64,000 nt of DNA from an uncultured Bacteroidia bacterium. Lineage in GTDB: Bacteria; Bacteroidota; Bacteroidia; Bacteroidales; CAJPTX01. Position numbers and translations under genes: made by a program. Below the pieces are notes generated by a model. That model was not told the DNA's origin. It saw only the letters and a program-made list of their open reading frames with translations, and did not search any database. This document shows positions 25,378 to 35,185 of the stretch, in pieces. Positions within the stretch are counted from its first letter, which is position 1. Each line of letters opens with the position of its first letter. Location: assembly GCA_947252645.1 (NCBI GenBank), contig CAMXWF010000015.1:1-64000 (forward strand), written 5' to 3'.

Positions 25378-28300
25378 CTAGTGCTGCTTGATCACGCGCA
25401 GGGTGCGGATACCACCTTCACGATCTTGCAAGCAGAGCAGGTAGAGCCCCTCAGGCAAGCTGCTCGTAGAGATGGTAATATTCTCCACCGCTGGCTGCAC
25501 ACTCCGATAGAGAAGCATGCGACCTACCAAGTCAGTAAACCAATAGGCTTTGAGCTGCTGCACGCCCCAGAGGTTCATCTGGTCAGCAAAGGGACTTTGA
25601 ACCACCACCGTCTGGAGCAAGCTGGACTCCACGGCATTCGGGTTGGTGCCTGGGGTAGGCTGGCCCTTTTCCGCCGTCACACTAAGCTTCATATCTTGGC
25701 TCATGGTCTGCTCAAAGCCCTCTATGGCCTGCCCTTCGGAAGAGCCGCCATCGTTATAGCTCTCGGGGCCCTTGTAGAGTAGGGCAGCCACCACCTTGTA
25801 AGGATCCACGGGCAAAAGCGAAACCTTGAGCAGCTGCTGGTCAGGCACGCGCTCATAGTGCTGTTCGCCCACATCGCCCTTACTCTCGTAGGAAGCCTCC
25901 ACCTCTGCATCAGACACCTTGAAGGTACTCTTTACCTGCACCGAGCCCTCAGGGTTCACCTGCGGGGGATAGAGCCTCCAGTACTTGAAGTAGTTCACAG
26001 TGTATTCCTGCGTGCAGAAGTTAGCCTGATCCTCTATAGTCAGCTTAAAATAGGGTGGTTTATCCTTTAGTGTCACATCGCGACTCTCTTGGTTTGGCGA
26101 GCCTGGGATAACCCACGTGTACTTGTAATCCGCGCTCTCATCGGGCGATATGGGGTTATAATTCACAATCTGCCCCTTGCCCGCATAGACCCAGTAGGCA
26201 CCCACGTTCTTTGCACTCATGCCCTCCACGCCCATGAGGCCATTCTTGAGCTGTGGTTTGAGCGCAATGAAGAACTGCATAGAAGGACTGGTGACCGAAT
26301 TGCCGCTCACTGTAGCTTCGGGCATCTGCTTTTTCGGATCTGGTAGCATGTCCAAGTTCTTATTGGCCACATCTTGGGTCAAGTCGAGCGTGGCCTGGAA
26401 AGTAGTCTCCTCATTCTCCTTCACGGCCACCTCATTACCCTCTATGGTTATCACATCGCCTTGCTTATATTCCTTCTCAGTTACAAGCACCACGTCCTGC
26501 GTAGGAACAGTCTGCTTAGGCATCCCTGTCGGGGCCGCGGCCACTGCGGTTTTAACTGTGAACTTGGCCCCAGCAGGCAGCATCTCCTCAGCATCGCTAA
26601 GCGTTACCTCGTAGCGCGGCATAAGCTTTGCCCCGGCCGCCCCGGCATCCACACAGGTGCGGGCTCCTCCTGCGGCGCTATTGTCCTCCAGGCCCAGTAC
26701 CTTAAAATCAGAAAACATGTAGCTCAACGTGTAGCGGATGTCCACTGGCTCGCTCTCAGCCACACAACCATACTTGTTCTCTATTTTGACCTTGTACTTA
26801 CCCGAACTGCTGATCGTGTACGCCCATGTCTTGGCGACTGGCTCGGTCTCCTCACCCTTGTACCACGAATAGGTGTTTGCACCACTCTTATCCGCCTGGA
26901 GTACAATCTGTAGGCTGACATTGTCCACCTTCTTGACCATCTGCAAATCCGGACTCTCACTCATGGGCGGATGGGCATTCCGGTAGGCATCGGCCACGAA
27001 GTTTGTTGCCATCTGCGACAGATTCTCTGGCTCCGGCGTGGGCGGGGCTATGAAGTAGAAGGGCTGCTGCTGGAGAGCCATTTCTGCCTCCCCTGTCTCC
27101 TTCATATCCTTCACGCGGGTATCGGCCGGGACGCTCTCAGCAACGGTCAACTCACCCTGGTACTCCACTATCCTACCTTCTTCGCTCTTGCCAAACTGCT
27201 TAATAAGCAGCACCTCGGCCTCCTGCTCCTCTCCAGGGGCAAGTGTAAGAGCCGAGGGGAAGACGTACTCTGGCACCGGGGCAGCTGCTCCTGTCCCCTT
27301 GCCATTTAGAATATTCTTATAATCCTTAATTTCAAGCTTCAAGACATCGCCCTGGGCTATATCAAGCGGCTCCTGACCCGCATTCCTGATTTTCACCTTG
27401 GCCTTCAGATCTGCAGCACCACTAGTAAAATCCAGGGTCGGCTTGCACTTGTCATCAAGCCCTATACCCACAAACTGCTCCACTGGCACCGCAGAAAGCT
27501 CCAAGTATCCTGGCCTACGAACCTTCACCGAGGTGGTGGCTGGGCAGCTGGCCTCAATGGTCTTTCCTTCCAACTTGTAGTCACCAACCTCATCCACTGG
27601 GCACTCTGTTTGCTTGAGCGTCTGTCCATTGGGCTTAGTCCACACGAAGTCGCTGTTCTTGAACTGCCCGCTAGACTGCACCTGAAGTGCCGGGGGCTGC
27701 TGCGTATACACCTTGAACGCTCCGTCAAGCGGCGTTTTCTTCTCTATGCCCACATACTGCTGTAGGTCGGGCGTGCCGATCAGCTTTACGCCCTGCTGGG
27801 TCACGTCATTCTCCGTGGGCTTCTGGTCACAACCCGCAGCCGGCTTCAGCACCGCCACCAAGAGGAACTCCTTGCTAGGCTCCGTAAAGGACGGTGTCAC
27901 TATACCCTCCAAGCTGAACGGTGGCGTACTCACCACGCCCTGGGGAGCCCAAGACGTACCACCTGTAGCGTAGTGTAAGGTCTTCACCACGGGTGAATCT
28001 TTCACCTGATCCAGAGTCCCATCACCGAAGTGCAGCTCCACATTGCCTTCCAGGCAAGGCTTGTGCTTGGGGTCTGAAGCACTTATCTCCTTGGTGCTGA
28101 CATTCTGTATATCTATCACCACATCGTTGAGCGCACCAATATTGTCCTTGCAGGCCACGAGCGGCTCGCCGCTCGTGCGCTTGACGGCCGAAACCACAAG
28201 GTCGGGGTTGGTGCCAAACACCATGATGGAAGCCTGTACTGAACACGTCTGCCCCTCCACCTCCTCGCTATACAGCAACGTCGTCAGACCTGGCCCGTAC

Positions 28301-31300
28301 ACCTTGTAGCTCTGCTCATTCGTCGCCGCATTGGGCGAAAACGGAGTAGTGCTGTTTGCCGTCCAAAGATACGTTCCCGGCGCACCGCCCGTCATCAAAT
28401 TCGCCGAAACGGTATAGCTCATCGTCTCCTTCAGCCTGCTCACGTCTATCTCAGGGTCGGTGGGCTGCCACTCATATTTGTGCGTATAGTGATCGTTTGG
28501 CCCCGCAGCCGTGGCGGCTCTTGGACTGCTGCTACCAATAGTAATATTGAAACCTGGCCTTAGGGGATCTTTCAAATCCTTTATCACAACCCCATCCACC
28601 TTCTCATCATTGGCGTGGTTCTCATCGTAAATCACCTCGCCGCTTGCAGTCTTCAGCGAAATAATCTTCGCAGAGAACGTGAGCTGCGTATCGTCTAAGC
28701 TCTTGGGGTTATCCAGCCCCTGAACATTCTTCTCCACGAGTTTTGTACGCACGTTCTCTAGATCCACCGTGAAGTTAGCCTGCCTGAGCCAGTTCTGCCT
28801 CAGCTCGTCATCTAGCGTAACGGTCTTGGTCTGCGGCTCCAAGTCCACCGTAACAGGTGACAAACCGTTATAACCCGCCGCTTGCCCTGTAAGCTGCAAC
28901 TCCACCTTGGTACCTTTTCCAAAGGTGGAATTCCCATTGTTCTGCAGGTTCACCTTGACGGTTGCCGTACCCTGCGGATACAGGTCGCACAATGCGCCCG
29001 GGCCGCTCATGCCCGCTATGGCCATATCGTAGAACGCAGGCTTTACCATGAACTTGAAGCTCTTCACGCACCCCTCCACCGAGGAAACCGTCACATCGTA
29101 CTGCCCCACTGGCTGCTTAGCCGGCAACCTCATGGCCTCTTCCATCTCCTTAGTCGGCAGGTAGCGCGTGTAGGCGCTCTGGTCGTATTTAGCTCCTGCC
29201 CCTGCTTTCCACGCAGCCCACGCCGCATTCAAGCTGGTCTCTTCGCCCTTTATCTCCATGCTTGGGATGTTATAGGGCGACATATTGCTCTCGTACTTCC
29301 ACTCCACGGTAGGCTGATTGGTCTCCTTGGGGCGAAGAGCCAAGATGAACTTCTGTCGGGTCACATTGGGGTACTGCATCGTGGGGGCATTGGACCCATT
29401 GGCCCCCAGCACCTCACGTCCATCATCTATTATGCTCTGCCCAGGCTTACTCACCGGGTCATCCTCCCCCTCGTAGAGCACATAGAGCTCAACCTTAGGA
29501 TAGCCGTAGCTCGTAACATCGAAGGCCTTCTTGTTGTTCATCTCGTTTACATCCCAGTTCTTCGCAAAGCCTCGCCTCTCGTAGCACGCGGGGTACTCGT
29601 AGCTTTGGCGCAACTGATCCATGTCGCGCGGCATGGGCTTAAGCGAGATCTGAATCCTATGGCTGGGGCCAGCCATGGCCTTTTTAAACGCTTGCATGAA
29701 CTCGGTATCGTTGATCACCAGCATCGCCATCCCCTGGGCCCCAATGGCCGGCAGTGCACAGGTCAATTTCCTAGAGAAATTATTGGAAGTCTTCACCGTG
29801 ACCTCGGCCTTATCGCCCCAGAGCACAGGCTGATTCCCCCTATTGGCCAGCTGTATCTCCAAGAACTCAGCCTCGCCCACATCGCACATGCTGCCTGGCT
29901 TGCTGAGCTTATGCACAACCAAGTCGGTCTGGTTGATGAACACGGTGTCCCAATTCTTACAGCCGTGCGAATCCTTCACCTCCAGCATATACACATCAGC
30001 TGGAATGCCACTGATAGTCAACGCACCATTTGTCACCGTCCCCTGCGCAGGCTCAAAAAAGTAGTTCGTCACGTTGCGTGAGCTCCACGTATAGGAGCTT
30101 ATACTGGCCGTGGTACCCGGCTTCAGGGTCAGCTTGCTATCATTATCAAACACCATTCCCTGGGCCAACACATCGACCGAGCCTATCTTATCGGCCGTGA
30201 TCTCCACGACCGGCTGGCTATAGAGGGTAAAACTGAGCGTCTCATCTTTCCCCTTAGCGGGCAGCGTGTTGTTGTCCGTCTTGGCATCGGGCTCCAGGGT
30301 GCCGCCTGGCCTTATCACCCCCTCAAGCTTTATCTCCAGATCGGCCGTAGTGGCCCCCGAAGGCACCTTGAAGCGTAGGCTCGGCTGGAGGTAACCGTTA
30401 TGCGTCAAGGAATAACCCTGCAGCTTATGCTTCACCGTCTGAGGCGCTCCGCCGCCCACCTTCACGGCAAACTGAAACTCCGTCCCCGATGGGTAGGAAG
30501 CCCATGAGGTGTTCTGCACCGTCACCATGAGCTCGGCCATGTCCTTGTCATCGCGGCACAGCGGCATACCCTCCACGTAGCCCTCCACGCGCAGAAGATC
30601 CAGATCATCGTTCTTGATGATGTAGTCCTCCGACGTCTCAGCTCCACAACCGCCCTTAGACTCCAAGCGCACCTTGTAGGTACCCGAGTTCGTGCCCAAC
30701 GCCAAGCTCATCTCCGAACCTACGGACTGACCATCTTTCATCCACTGGATGCCCACCTGGCCATCGTAGTCGGGCGTATAGAGATTCCAACTCTGCTCCC
30801 CTGCGGTCACCGTGGTGCTCCCTGGCACCAGCTTACGTACGTTGTACGGATTATTGGCCGCCTGCAAGAACACCTGGATCGGGTCATCAAACCGGAAGAA
30901 GGACTTGGACAGCTGGTAGACATTGTCTGATAAATCCAAATCGCCCCCATCCACAGTAAGCACGAACTCCACCGTACTAAGACCACTCACCAACTTGGAG
31001 GAGGGGATCTGCAGCTCATTCTTCCCAGCGGTCGCTGGCCCACTATAGATCTCCTGGCCATTCTGCTTCACCTGGAGCGTCATCGAGGCCGGACTACCCT
31101 GCAGCACCTTCACCTCCACATTCACCCCCATCTGCTTATTCTCGGAGGCCTTGCCCAAGCAGCTCTCGGGCACCGCGGCCCCAACGATAGCCGCATTCTG
31201 CTCCTCGCCTGTGAGCAGGGTGAACGCCACCTTTTGATCCTTGCACTCCTGGCCTGCGCTGCCATTGGCCTCTGCGCCTACCGCCGTATAGGTCAAAAGA

Positions 31301-34300
31301 AACTGACCTGTAGTGGCAGCAGAGCTCACCTTGATCTTGTCACCATTGATCGCACCGTTCGCCGAGCCCTGGGGGGCAAGAGTGAAATCCTTGAAGGTAT
31401 AGTTGCCCCTCTTCGTGATGAGCGCAGCCTCTAGGTTCGTCTTGCTGATATATACCGTGCCACCGGCCTCCATGAGGCCCTTCACGGGGAAGAAAGCCGG
31501 CACCACGGCCTTCTTATCCTTCACCACGAGGGTGTTATCCCCCATATCCTCATCGGGATTATACTCCAAATTCAGGGAAGCCGTCAAGTCTATGCGATTG
31601 CGCGCATCCTTCCACCACAGCTGCGAAAGCCCTATAGGCACCTCCCGGATAGTACCCGGCTGCATATTGCCCAGGTCAAACCCCGCCAGCACCCGATTAA
31701 GCTGATCGGGCTTAGGCAGCGCCGTGGAGGCCTCATTCTCATAGTGCTTCCAAACACCCTTGACGGAAATCGGCACCCGGTAATCGGCTGGCGTAGGCAC
31801 CATGCCCGCATTCTTCACCACGAGCTTTAGCTCCCCGTTCTCTCCCCGTTCACAGAGCTCCCCGGGCGGCAAAAGACTCACGATCTGCATATTGGGCCGT
31901 AGCTTCCTGACCTCCACGCCGCTCACCGCCATGCCCGGGACCGTCTGGAAAGCACGCAGATTAAACACTATCCGGAACTGCACGTACTTCCCCCCTGTCT
32001 GCGAGGGGCTCAGCGCCACCTTTGACACCCGGTAATCCTGCGTGGCGCCCCGTAGCGTAGAGGCCACCCACCCAGGGGCAGCCCCCGCGGAATACCAGTT
32101 CTGCTGGAATCTCTGCGACTCCGCCGCGGCCGAGGGATCCTGATCCAGACGCGTCCACGGCGATGGATCGCCCGTGCCCTCCTGCGTCCTGTACTCCACG
32201 TAGGCCTCGAAATAGCGCCCACCATCGTTGTACTGCGCCAACTGCCTATCCAGCTCTATGGAGTAGGCCACGGAAAACGTCTTCGGCGCCGACCCGGTAA
32301 TAGTAAACACAGGGCTCAGCAACGCCGACTGCTCATACCTATAGCACTCGCGCACGCCCGTAGTCCACAGGTAGTAGCTCATGGGGGGCTTAGCCCCAAA
32401 ATGCTCACTCACGGGCGAGAGCAACGCTAGGCGCCAAGAATTGCGTCCGGCCTGCTCTAGGGACTGCGGATACCAATCGTCCATCACATCGCCGCGCACA
32501 GCCGGGTAGCCAATATCATCGGTGACGGACACCTGCCCCAGCACTGGCACCACCAACGACAGCTCATTATTAGCCGGATCGTCATCCTGCGCCCGCAGCT
32601 TCACCCGCAGATCGAGCAGCTGCGGCTTTTTGGACTGCTGCGGGGGCAAGTCGAGATCAACGCTCACCGTGGCCGTCCCGCCCGCGCCCAACGCTCCAGC
32701 CGCATTCTTCGTGTCCTTCAGCTCACCATTGAGCAGCACCTCTACGCTCCCATCACCGTTGACAATGGGATTCTTACCATAGTTGGTCACCTTGATGTCC
32801 ACATGCAGCTTGCGGTGCCCCGCGCCATCATCGTAGCTAAGCTTCTCCACGGGCCTAACCCACTCGATGCCCAAATCACGCTGCATCTCATCGCCGATGA
32901 TCTTGAAATTGTCCACGAAGAAATACTGGTCGTTCGCATCCGCGCCCCCCAAGTTCTCCGCCCGGAAGCGCAACTTGAACTTGCGCCGATCCAGCACCTG
33001 CGAGAGGTTGAACTGCAGCTTCACCCACCCCGACATCATCGACATCTTCTGGCTATTCCACACCACCGTCCAGAGCGAATTGTCATAGCTCCCCTGCGCA
33101 TCCGGGTAGGCCACCTCCAAGTAGACCATCGCCCCCGACGTGTTGGAGACGTACATCATATCCATGTGCACATCCTTGTAGTGCCGCGCATCCACCTCCT
33201 GGGCCAGCAGCACCACGCTATAATCACTGGCCCAAGCCCCTCCACTAGAGCCCCTAATCCGCCCCAAGAGCTTGCCGCCCGTTAGCTCGGCCGTACCTAG
33301 CACCCCACTGCCTGCATAGGCCTTATCCACCTGCGGGGTCGCTGCCTTCGTCTTGGCCCCCGGTGTCCCAATAGCCCATGTGGACGTTCCAGCTGCCCCC
33401 TGCGGCAGCCAATCGCTAGCTCCGCCCTCCATCTCCGTGCGCACCAGCTCGGCATACACTGTGCACTCCTTGGTGTGGGCAAACGCTTCCTTGATCCCTG
33501 CAAACACCTGCTTGGCCGCATTGGGATAGGGCACGGACACCACCCCACCAGCCTCCTTCTTGGAAATATAGGTGCCGAAGCGCGCGCTGTAGCCGTCCTG
33601 CACGGTGCCCTCAAAATAGAGCTTGGCCTTCGTGTCGGCCGCCGCCACATCGGCCGCAATCCACAGGTAGCTCTGCCCGGCGGGGATGGCGGCCTTCTCC
33701 GTCACGTCCTTCGGGGCCGTGATGGTATAGGAAGAGCCTGCCCCCGTAAAGGCCAGCTCCGACACCAGCTGCTCCGTGGAGAAGTCTGGCGTGGTGGTGC
33801 GGTATAGGTTCATCTTGGTGATCGTGACCGATTTCCCGCCTGCCACAGACACCTGCCCGTTCAGATTATGCAGCCGCAGATGACCAGCACCCGAGCGCTC
33901 CTCTAGGAGGATGCAGGCCAAGGGCTGGTCGGTCGTGTTGGGGGTGATCCTCGTGCCAAGCGAGCGATACTCCGCGCTCACCAGCTCCACCGGCGTCCCC
34001 TGCGCCTCCAGCACCTGGATCTCATCTATGCAGCAGCCAAAGCCCATATGCTGCTCACCCCAAAAACCCAGCTGCACCATGTTGAGCGAATTGCCCCCTG
34101 CTTTGCTGACGATCTCATCCAGCGGCACGGTGAAAAACTGCCAGTTCTCCACCCCACTCACAAACACCCCACCGGGCACATCCTTCCACTGCTTATCCTG
34201 CGGCCCCAAGCGGTACTTAATCCGCATGGTATTGACCCCCGAACGATTGGGCGAGCAGTAGTAGAAGCGCAGAATAGGCGAGGCCGCCGCGGAGAGGTCG

Positions 34301-34779
34301 ATGGGCGGGGTGACCATGATAGAAATGGCCGTATTGTCATAGGATTGGTTCGTCGCGCAGCGCTCAGTGCCATTGGCCCCAGAAGTAGGGAAGTGGAGCT
34401 TCATGGGGTCGGATATCCAGCCGCCCCCATAGCGCGCCTTCCACCCTATGGCATTGCCCGTTGTCGATGTCTGGACCGTCTCGTTCTTCCAGCCATCGGG
34501 TAGCTTGTCGTTCTTGAAATTGTAGTGCGATGCATCCAACAGGGTATTCGTTGCGTCGAACCCCTCGTAGAACAGCACCTTCATCCTGTCGATCTGCGTG
34601 AGGTTAGCAATGCTGTCTGTGTACCTGGCCAAGTCACGCGCCTTCGGTATCTTTATCTGGGCCCGGGCAGGCGCTCCCACCGCCAACGCTAGCAGCACAC
34701 CCAATAGCCCCACCCACTGCACAAGCCCGCTCTCGCGGCGCCTCCCAGCAAAGCCCGTAAGCCCCTTCTCGCTATTCAT
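25378..34779 (-). CDS. Giant secreted protein with CARDB/SprB-like modules and T9SS type A sorting domain
   Basis: The 3133-residue protein starts with a Sec signal (LLGVLLALAVGAPARA, then Gln41). Residues about 65-260 form a MAM/jelly-roll-like domain (FYEGFDATNT, ILRFYYCSPNRS, CCIDEIQVLEA), and a second such domain follows near 430-630. From about residue 980 two kinds of module alternate: CARDB-like segments beginning with Cys (LCERGENGELKLVVKNAG, LCRDDKDMAELMVTVQNTS, LCDLYPQGTATVKVNLQNNG) and PKD/SprB-like segments ending G-x-Y-x-V-x4-x-G-C (e.g. GQYDVTVSSVEGC, GKYKVKIENKYGC). The second type recurs about every 250 residues near 1366, 1606, 1900, 2180, 2413, 2670 and 2923. The last 70 residues (ENITISTSSLPEGLYLL...LRVIKQH) match a type A T9SS sorting domain. 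Likely a cell-surface adhesin; function is inference. Confidence 0.85.
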   Translation of the reverse strand: MNSEKGLTGFAGRRRESGLVQWVGLLGVLLALAVGAPARAQIKIPKARDLARYTDSIANLTQIDRMKVLFYEGFDATNTLLDASHYNFKNDKLPDGWKNETVQTSTTGNAIGWKARYGGGWISDPMKLHFPTSGANGTERCATNQSYDNTAISIMVTPPIDLSAAASPILRFYYCSPNRSGVNTMRIKYRLGPQDKQWKDVPGGVFVSGVENWQFFTVPLDEIVSKAGGNSLNMVQLGFWGEQHMGFGCCIDEIQVLEAQGTPVELVSAEYRSLGTRITPNTTDQPLACILLEERSGAGHLRLHNLNGQVSVAGGKSVTITKMNLYRTTTPDFSTEQLVSELAFTGAGSSYTITAPKDVTEKAAIPAGQSYLWIAADVAAADTKAKLYFEGTVQDGYSARFGTYISKKEAGGVVSVPYPNAAKQVFAGIKEAFAHTKECTVYAELVRTEMEGGASDWLPQGAAGTSTWAIGTPGAKTKAATPQVDKAYAGSGVLGTAELTGGKLLGRIRGSSGGAWASDYSVVLLAQEVDARHYKDVHMDMMYVSNTSGAMVYLEVAYPDAQGSYDNSLWTVVWNSQKMSMMSGWVKLQFNLSQVLDRRKFKLRFRAENLGGADANDQYFFVDNFKIIGDEMQRDLGIEWVRPVEKLSYDDGAGHRKLHVDIKVTNYGKNPIVNGDGSVEVLLNGELKDTKNAAGALGAGGTATVSVDLDLPPQQSKKPQLLDLRVKLRAQDDDPANNELSLVVPVLGQVSVTDDIGYPAVRGDVMDDWYPQSLEQAGRNSWRLALLSPVSEHFGAKPPMSYYLWTTGVRECYRYEQSALLSPVFTITGSAPKTFSVAYSIELDRQLAQYNDGGRYFEAYVEYRTQEGTGDPSPWTRLDQDPSAAAESQRFQQNWYSAGAAPGWVASTLRGATQDYRVSKVALSPSQTGGKYVQFRIVFNLRAFQTVPGMAVSGVEVRKLRPNMQIVSLLPPGELCERGENGELKLVVKNAGMVPTPADYRVPISVKGVWKHYENEASTALPKPDQLNRVLAGFDLGNMQPGTIREVPIGLSQLWWKDARNRIDLTASLNLEYNPDEDMGDNTLVVKDKKAVVPAFFPVKGLMEAGGTVYISKTNLEAALITKRGNYTFKDFTLAPQGSANGAINGDKIKVSSAATTGQFLLTYTAVGAEANGSAGQECKDQKVAFTLLTGEEQNAAIVGAAVPESCLGKASENKQMGVNVEVKVLQGSPASMTLQVKQNGQEIYSGPATAGKNELQIPSSKLVSGLSTVEFVLTVDGGDLDLSDNVYQLSKSFFRFDDPIQVFLQAANNPYNVRKLVPGSTTVTAGEQSWNLYTPDYDGQVGIQWMKDGQSVGSEMSLALGTNSGTYKVRLESKGGCGAETSEDYIIKNDDLDLLRVEGYVEGMPLCRDDKDMAELMVTVQNTSWASYPSGTEFQFAVKVGGGAPQTVKHKLQGYSLTHNGYLQPSLRFKVPSGATTADLEIKLEGVIRPGGTLEPDAKTDNNTLPAKGKDETLSFTLYSQPVVEITADKIGSVDVLAQGMVFDNDSKLTLKPGTTASISSYTWSSRNVTNYFFEPAQGTVTNGALTISGIPADVYMLEVKDSHGCKNWDTVFINQTDLVVHKLSKPGSMCDVGEAEFLEIQLANRGNQPVLWGDKAEVTVKTSNNFSRKLTCALPAIGAQGMAMLVINDTEFMQAFKKAMAGPSHRIQISLKPMPRDMDQLRQSYEYPACYERRGFAKNWDVNEMNNKKAFDVTSYGYPKVELYVLYEGEDDPVSKPGQSIIDDGREVLGANGSNAPTMQYPNVTRQKFILALRPKETNQPTVEWKYESNMSPYNIPSMEIKGEETSLNAAWAAWKAGAGAKYDQSAYTRYLPTKEMEEAMRLPAKQPVGQYDVTVSSVEGCVKSFKFMVKPAFYDMAIAGMSGPGALCDLYPQGTATVKVNLQNNGNSTFGKGTKVELQLTGQAAGYNGLSPVTVDLEPQTKTVTLDDELRQNWLRQANFTVDLENVRTKLVEKNVQGLDNPKSLDDTQLTFSAKIISLKTASGEVIYDENHANDEKVDGVVIKDLKDPLRPGFNITIGSSSPRAATAAGPNDHYTHKYEWQPTDPEIDVSRLKETMSYTVSANLMTGGAPGTYLWTANSTTPFSPNAATNEQSYKVYGPGLTTLLYSEEVEGQTCSVQASIMVFGTNPDLVVSAVKRTSGEPLVACKDNIGALNDVVIDIQNVSTKEISASDPKHKPCLEGNVELHFGDGTLDQVKDSPVVKTLHYATGGTSWAPQGVVSTPPFSLEGIVTPSFTEPSKEFLLVAVLKPAAGCDQKPTENDVTQQGVKLIGTPDLQQYVGIEKKTPLDGAFKVYTQQPPALQVQSSGQFKNSDFVWTKPNGQTLKQTECPVDEVGDYKLEGKTIEASCPATTSVKVRRPGYLELSAVPVEQFVGIGLDDKCKPTLDFTSGAADLKAKVKIRNAGQEPLDIAQGDVLKLEIKDYKNILNGKGTGAAAPVPEYVFPSALTLAPGEEQEAEVLLIKQFGKSEEGRIVEYQGELTVAESVPADTRVKDMKETGEAEMALQQQPFYFIAPPTPEPENLSQMATNFVADAYRNAHPPMSESPDLQMVKKVDNVSLQIVLQADKSGANTYSWYKGEETEPVAKTWAYTISSSGKYKVKIENKYGCVAESEPVDIRYTLSYMFSDFKVLGLEDNSAAGGARTCVDAGAAGAKLMPRYEVTLSDAEEMLPAGAKFTVKTAVAAAPTGMPKQTVPTQDVVLVTEKEYKQGDVITIEGNEVAVKENEETTFQATLDLTQDVANKNLDMLPDPKKQMPEATVSGNSVTSPSMQFFIALKPQLKNGLMGVEGMSAKNVGAYWVYAGKGQIVNYNPISPDESADYKYTWVIPGSPNQESRDVTLKDKPPYFKLTIEDQANFCTQEYTVNYFKYWRLYPPQVNPEGSVQVKSTFKVSDAEVEASYESKGDVGEQHYERVPDQQLLKVSLLPVDPYKVVAALLYKGPESYNDGGSSEGQAIEGFEQTMSQDMKLSVTAEKGQPTPGTNPNAVESSLLQTVVVQSPFADQMNLWGVQQLKAYWFTDLVGRMLLYRSVQPAVENITISTSSLPEGLYLLCLQDREGGIRTLRVIKQH

Positions 34780-35185
34780 AAGCCCTCTCCGTGTTTAAGC
34801 CTGCACTAGTACTCGCCGCGCACGCCTACTACCCTCCATTTCTACCGCAATGTTACGAAATCTCTTGGTATTTTGTTACACGCGGAAAAGGCCCCACGCG
34901 CTGCACACGGGAATACAAGGGCGCAAAACACCCCGATGCTCTTCCTCGCCAAGCCCGTCCGCCTGGCCACTGGCGCCATCGCGCAGCCATACCTCCCCGC
35001 GCAGGGAAGGCCACACCGCCTAGCCTTCAGGGCTGCCCCAAAGGCCCTAGGCACCTCCCCCGGCCTCGTGGTCGCCCCGCAGTGGCCAGCCCACCCCACC
35101 CATCGCGAAGCCCCGCGCGCCCGACGCGCTGCCCCAGCCCGCCTCGAAAAAACCGCTAACTTTGCCGTACTAACCATGCTGGGGC
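34780..35185. other. Gene-free stretch upstream of the giant gene and yihY
   Basis: Divergent intergenic region. On the minus strand TAACATTG (34848-34855, seven of eight to TAnnTTTG) may drive the giant gene. On the plus strand a perfect box at 35157 serves yihY. Short Pro/Arg-rich frames here look like GC-driven noise. Confidence 0.55.
35157..35164 (+). promoter_or_regulatory. Bacteroidota -7 box (TAACTTTG) for the yihY operon
   Basis: Perfect TAnnTTTG 22 nt before the ATG at 35186; probably drives the six genes up to 41879. Confidence 0.6.

Noticed and set aside
28882..30081. 399-codon open frame on the plus strand inside the giant T9SS gene
   Set aside because: Antisense shadow of a clearly coding frame in GC-rich DNA; no family resemblance.
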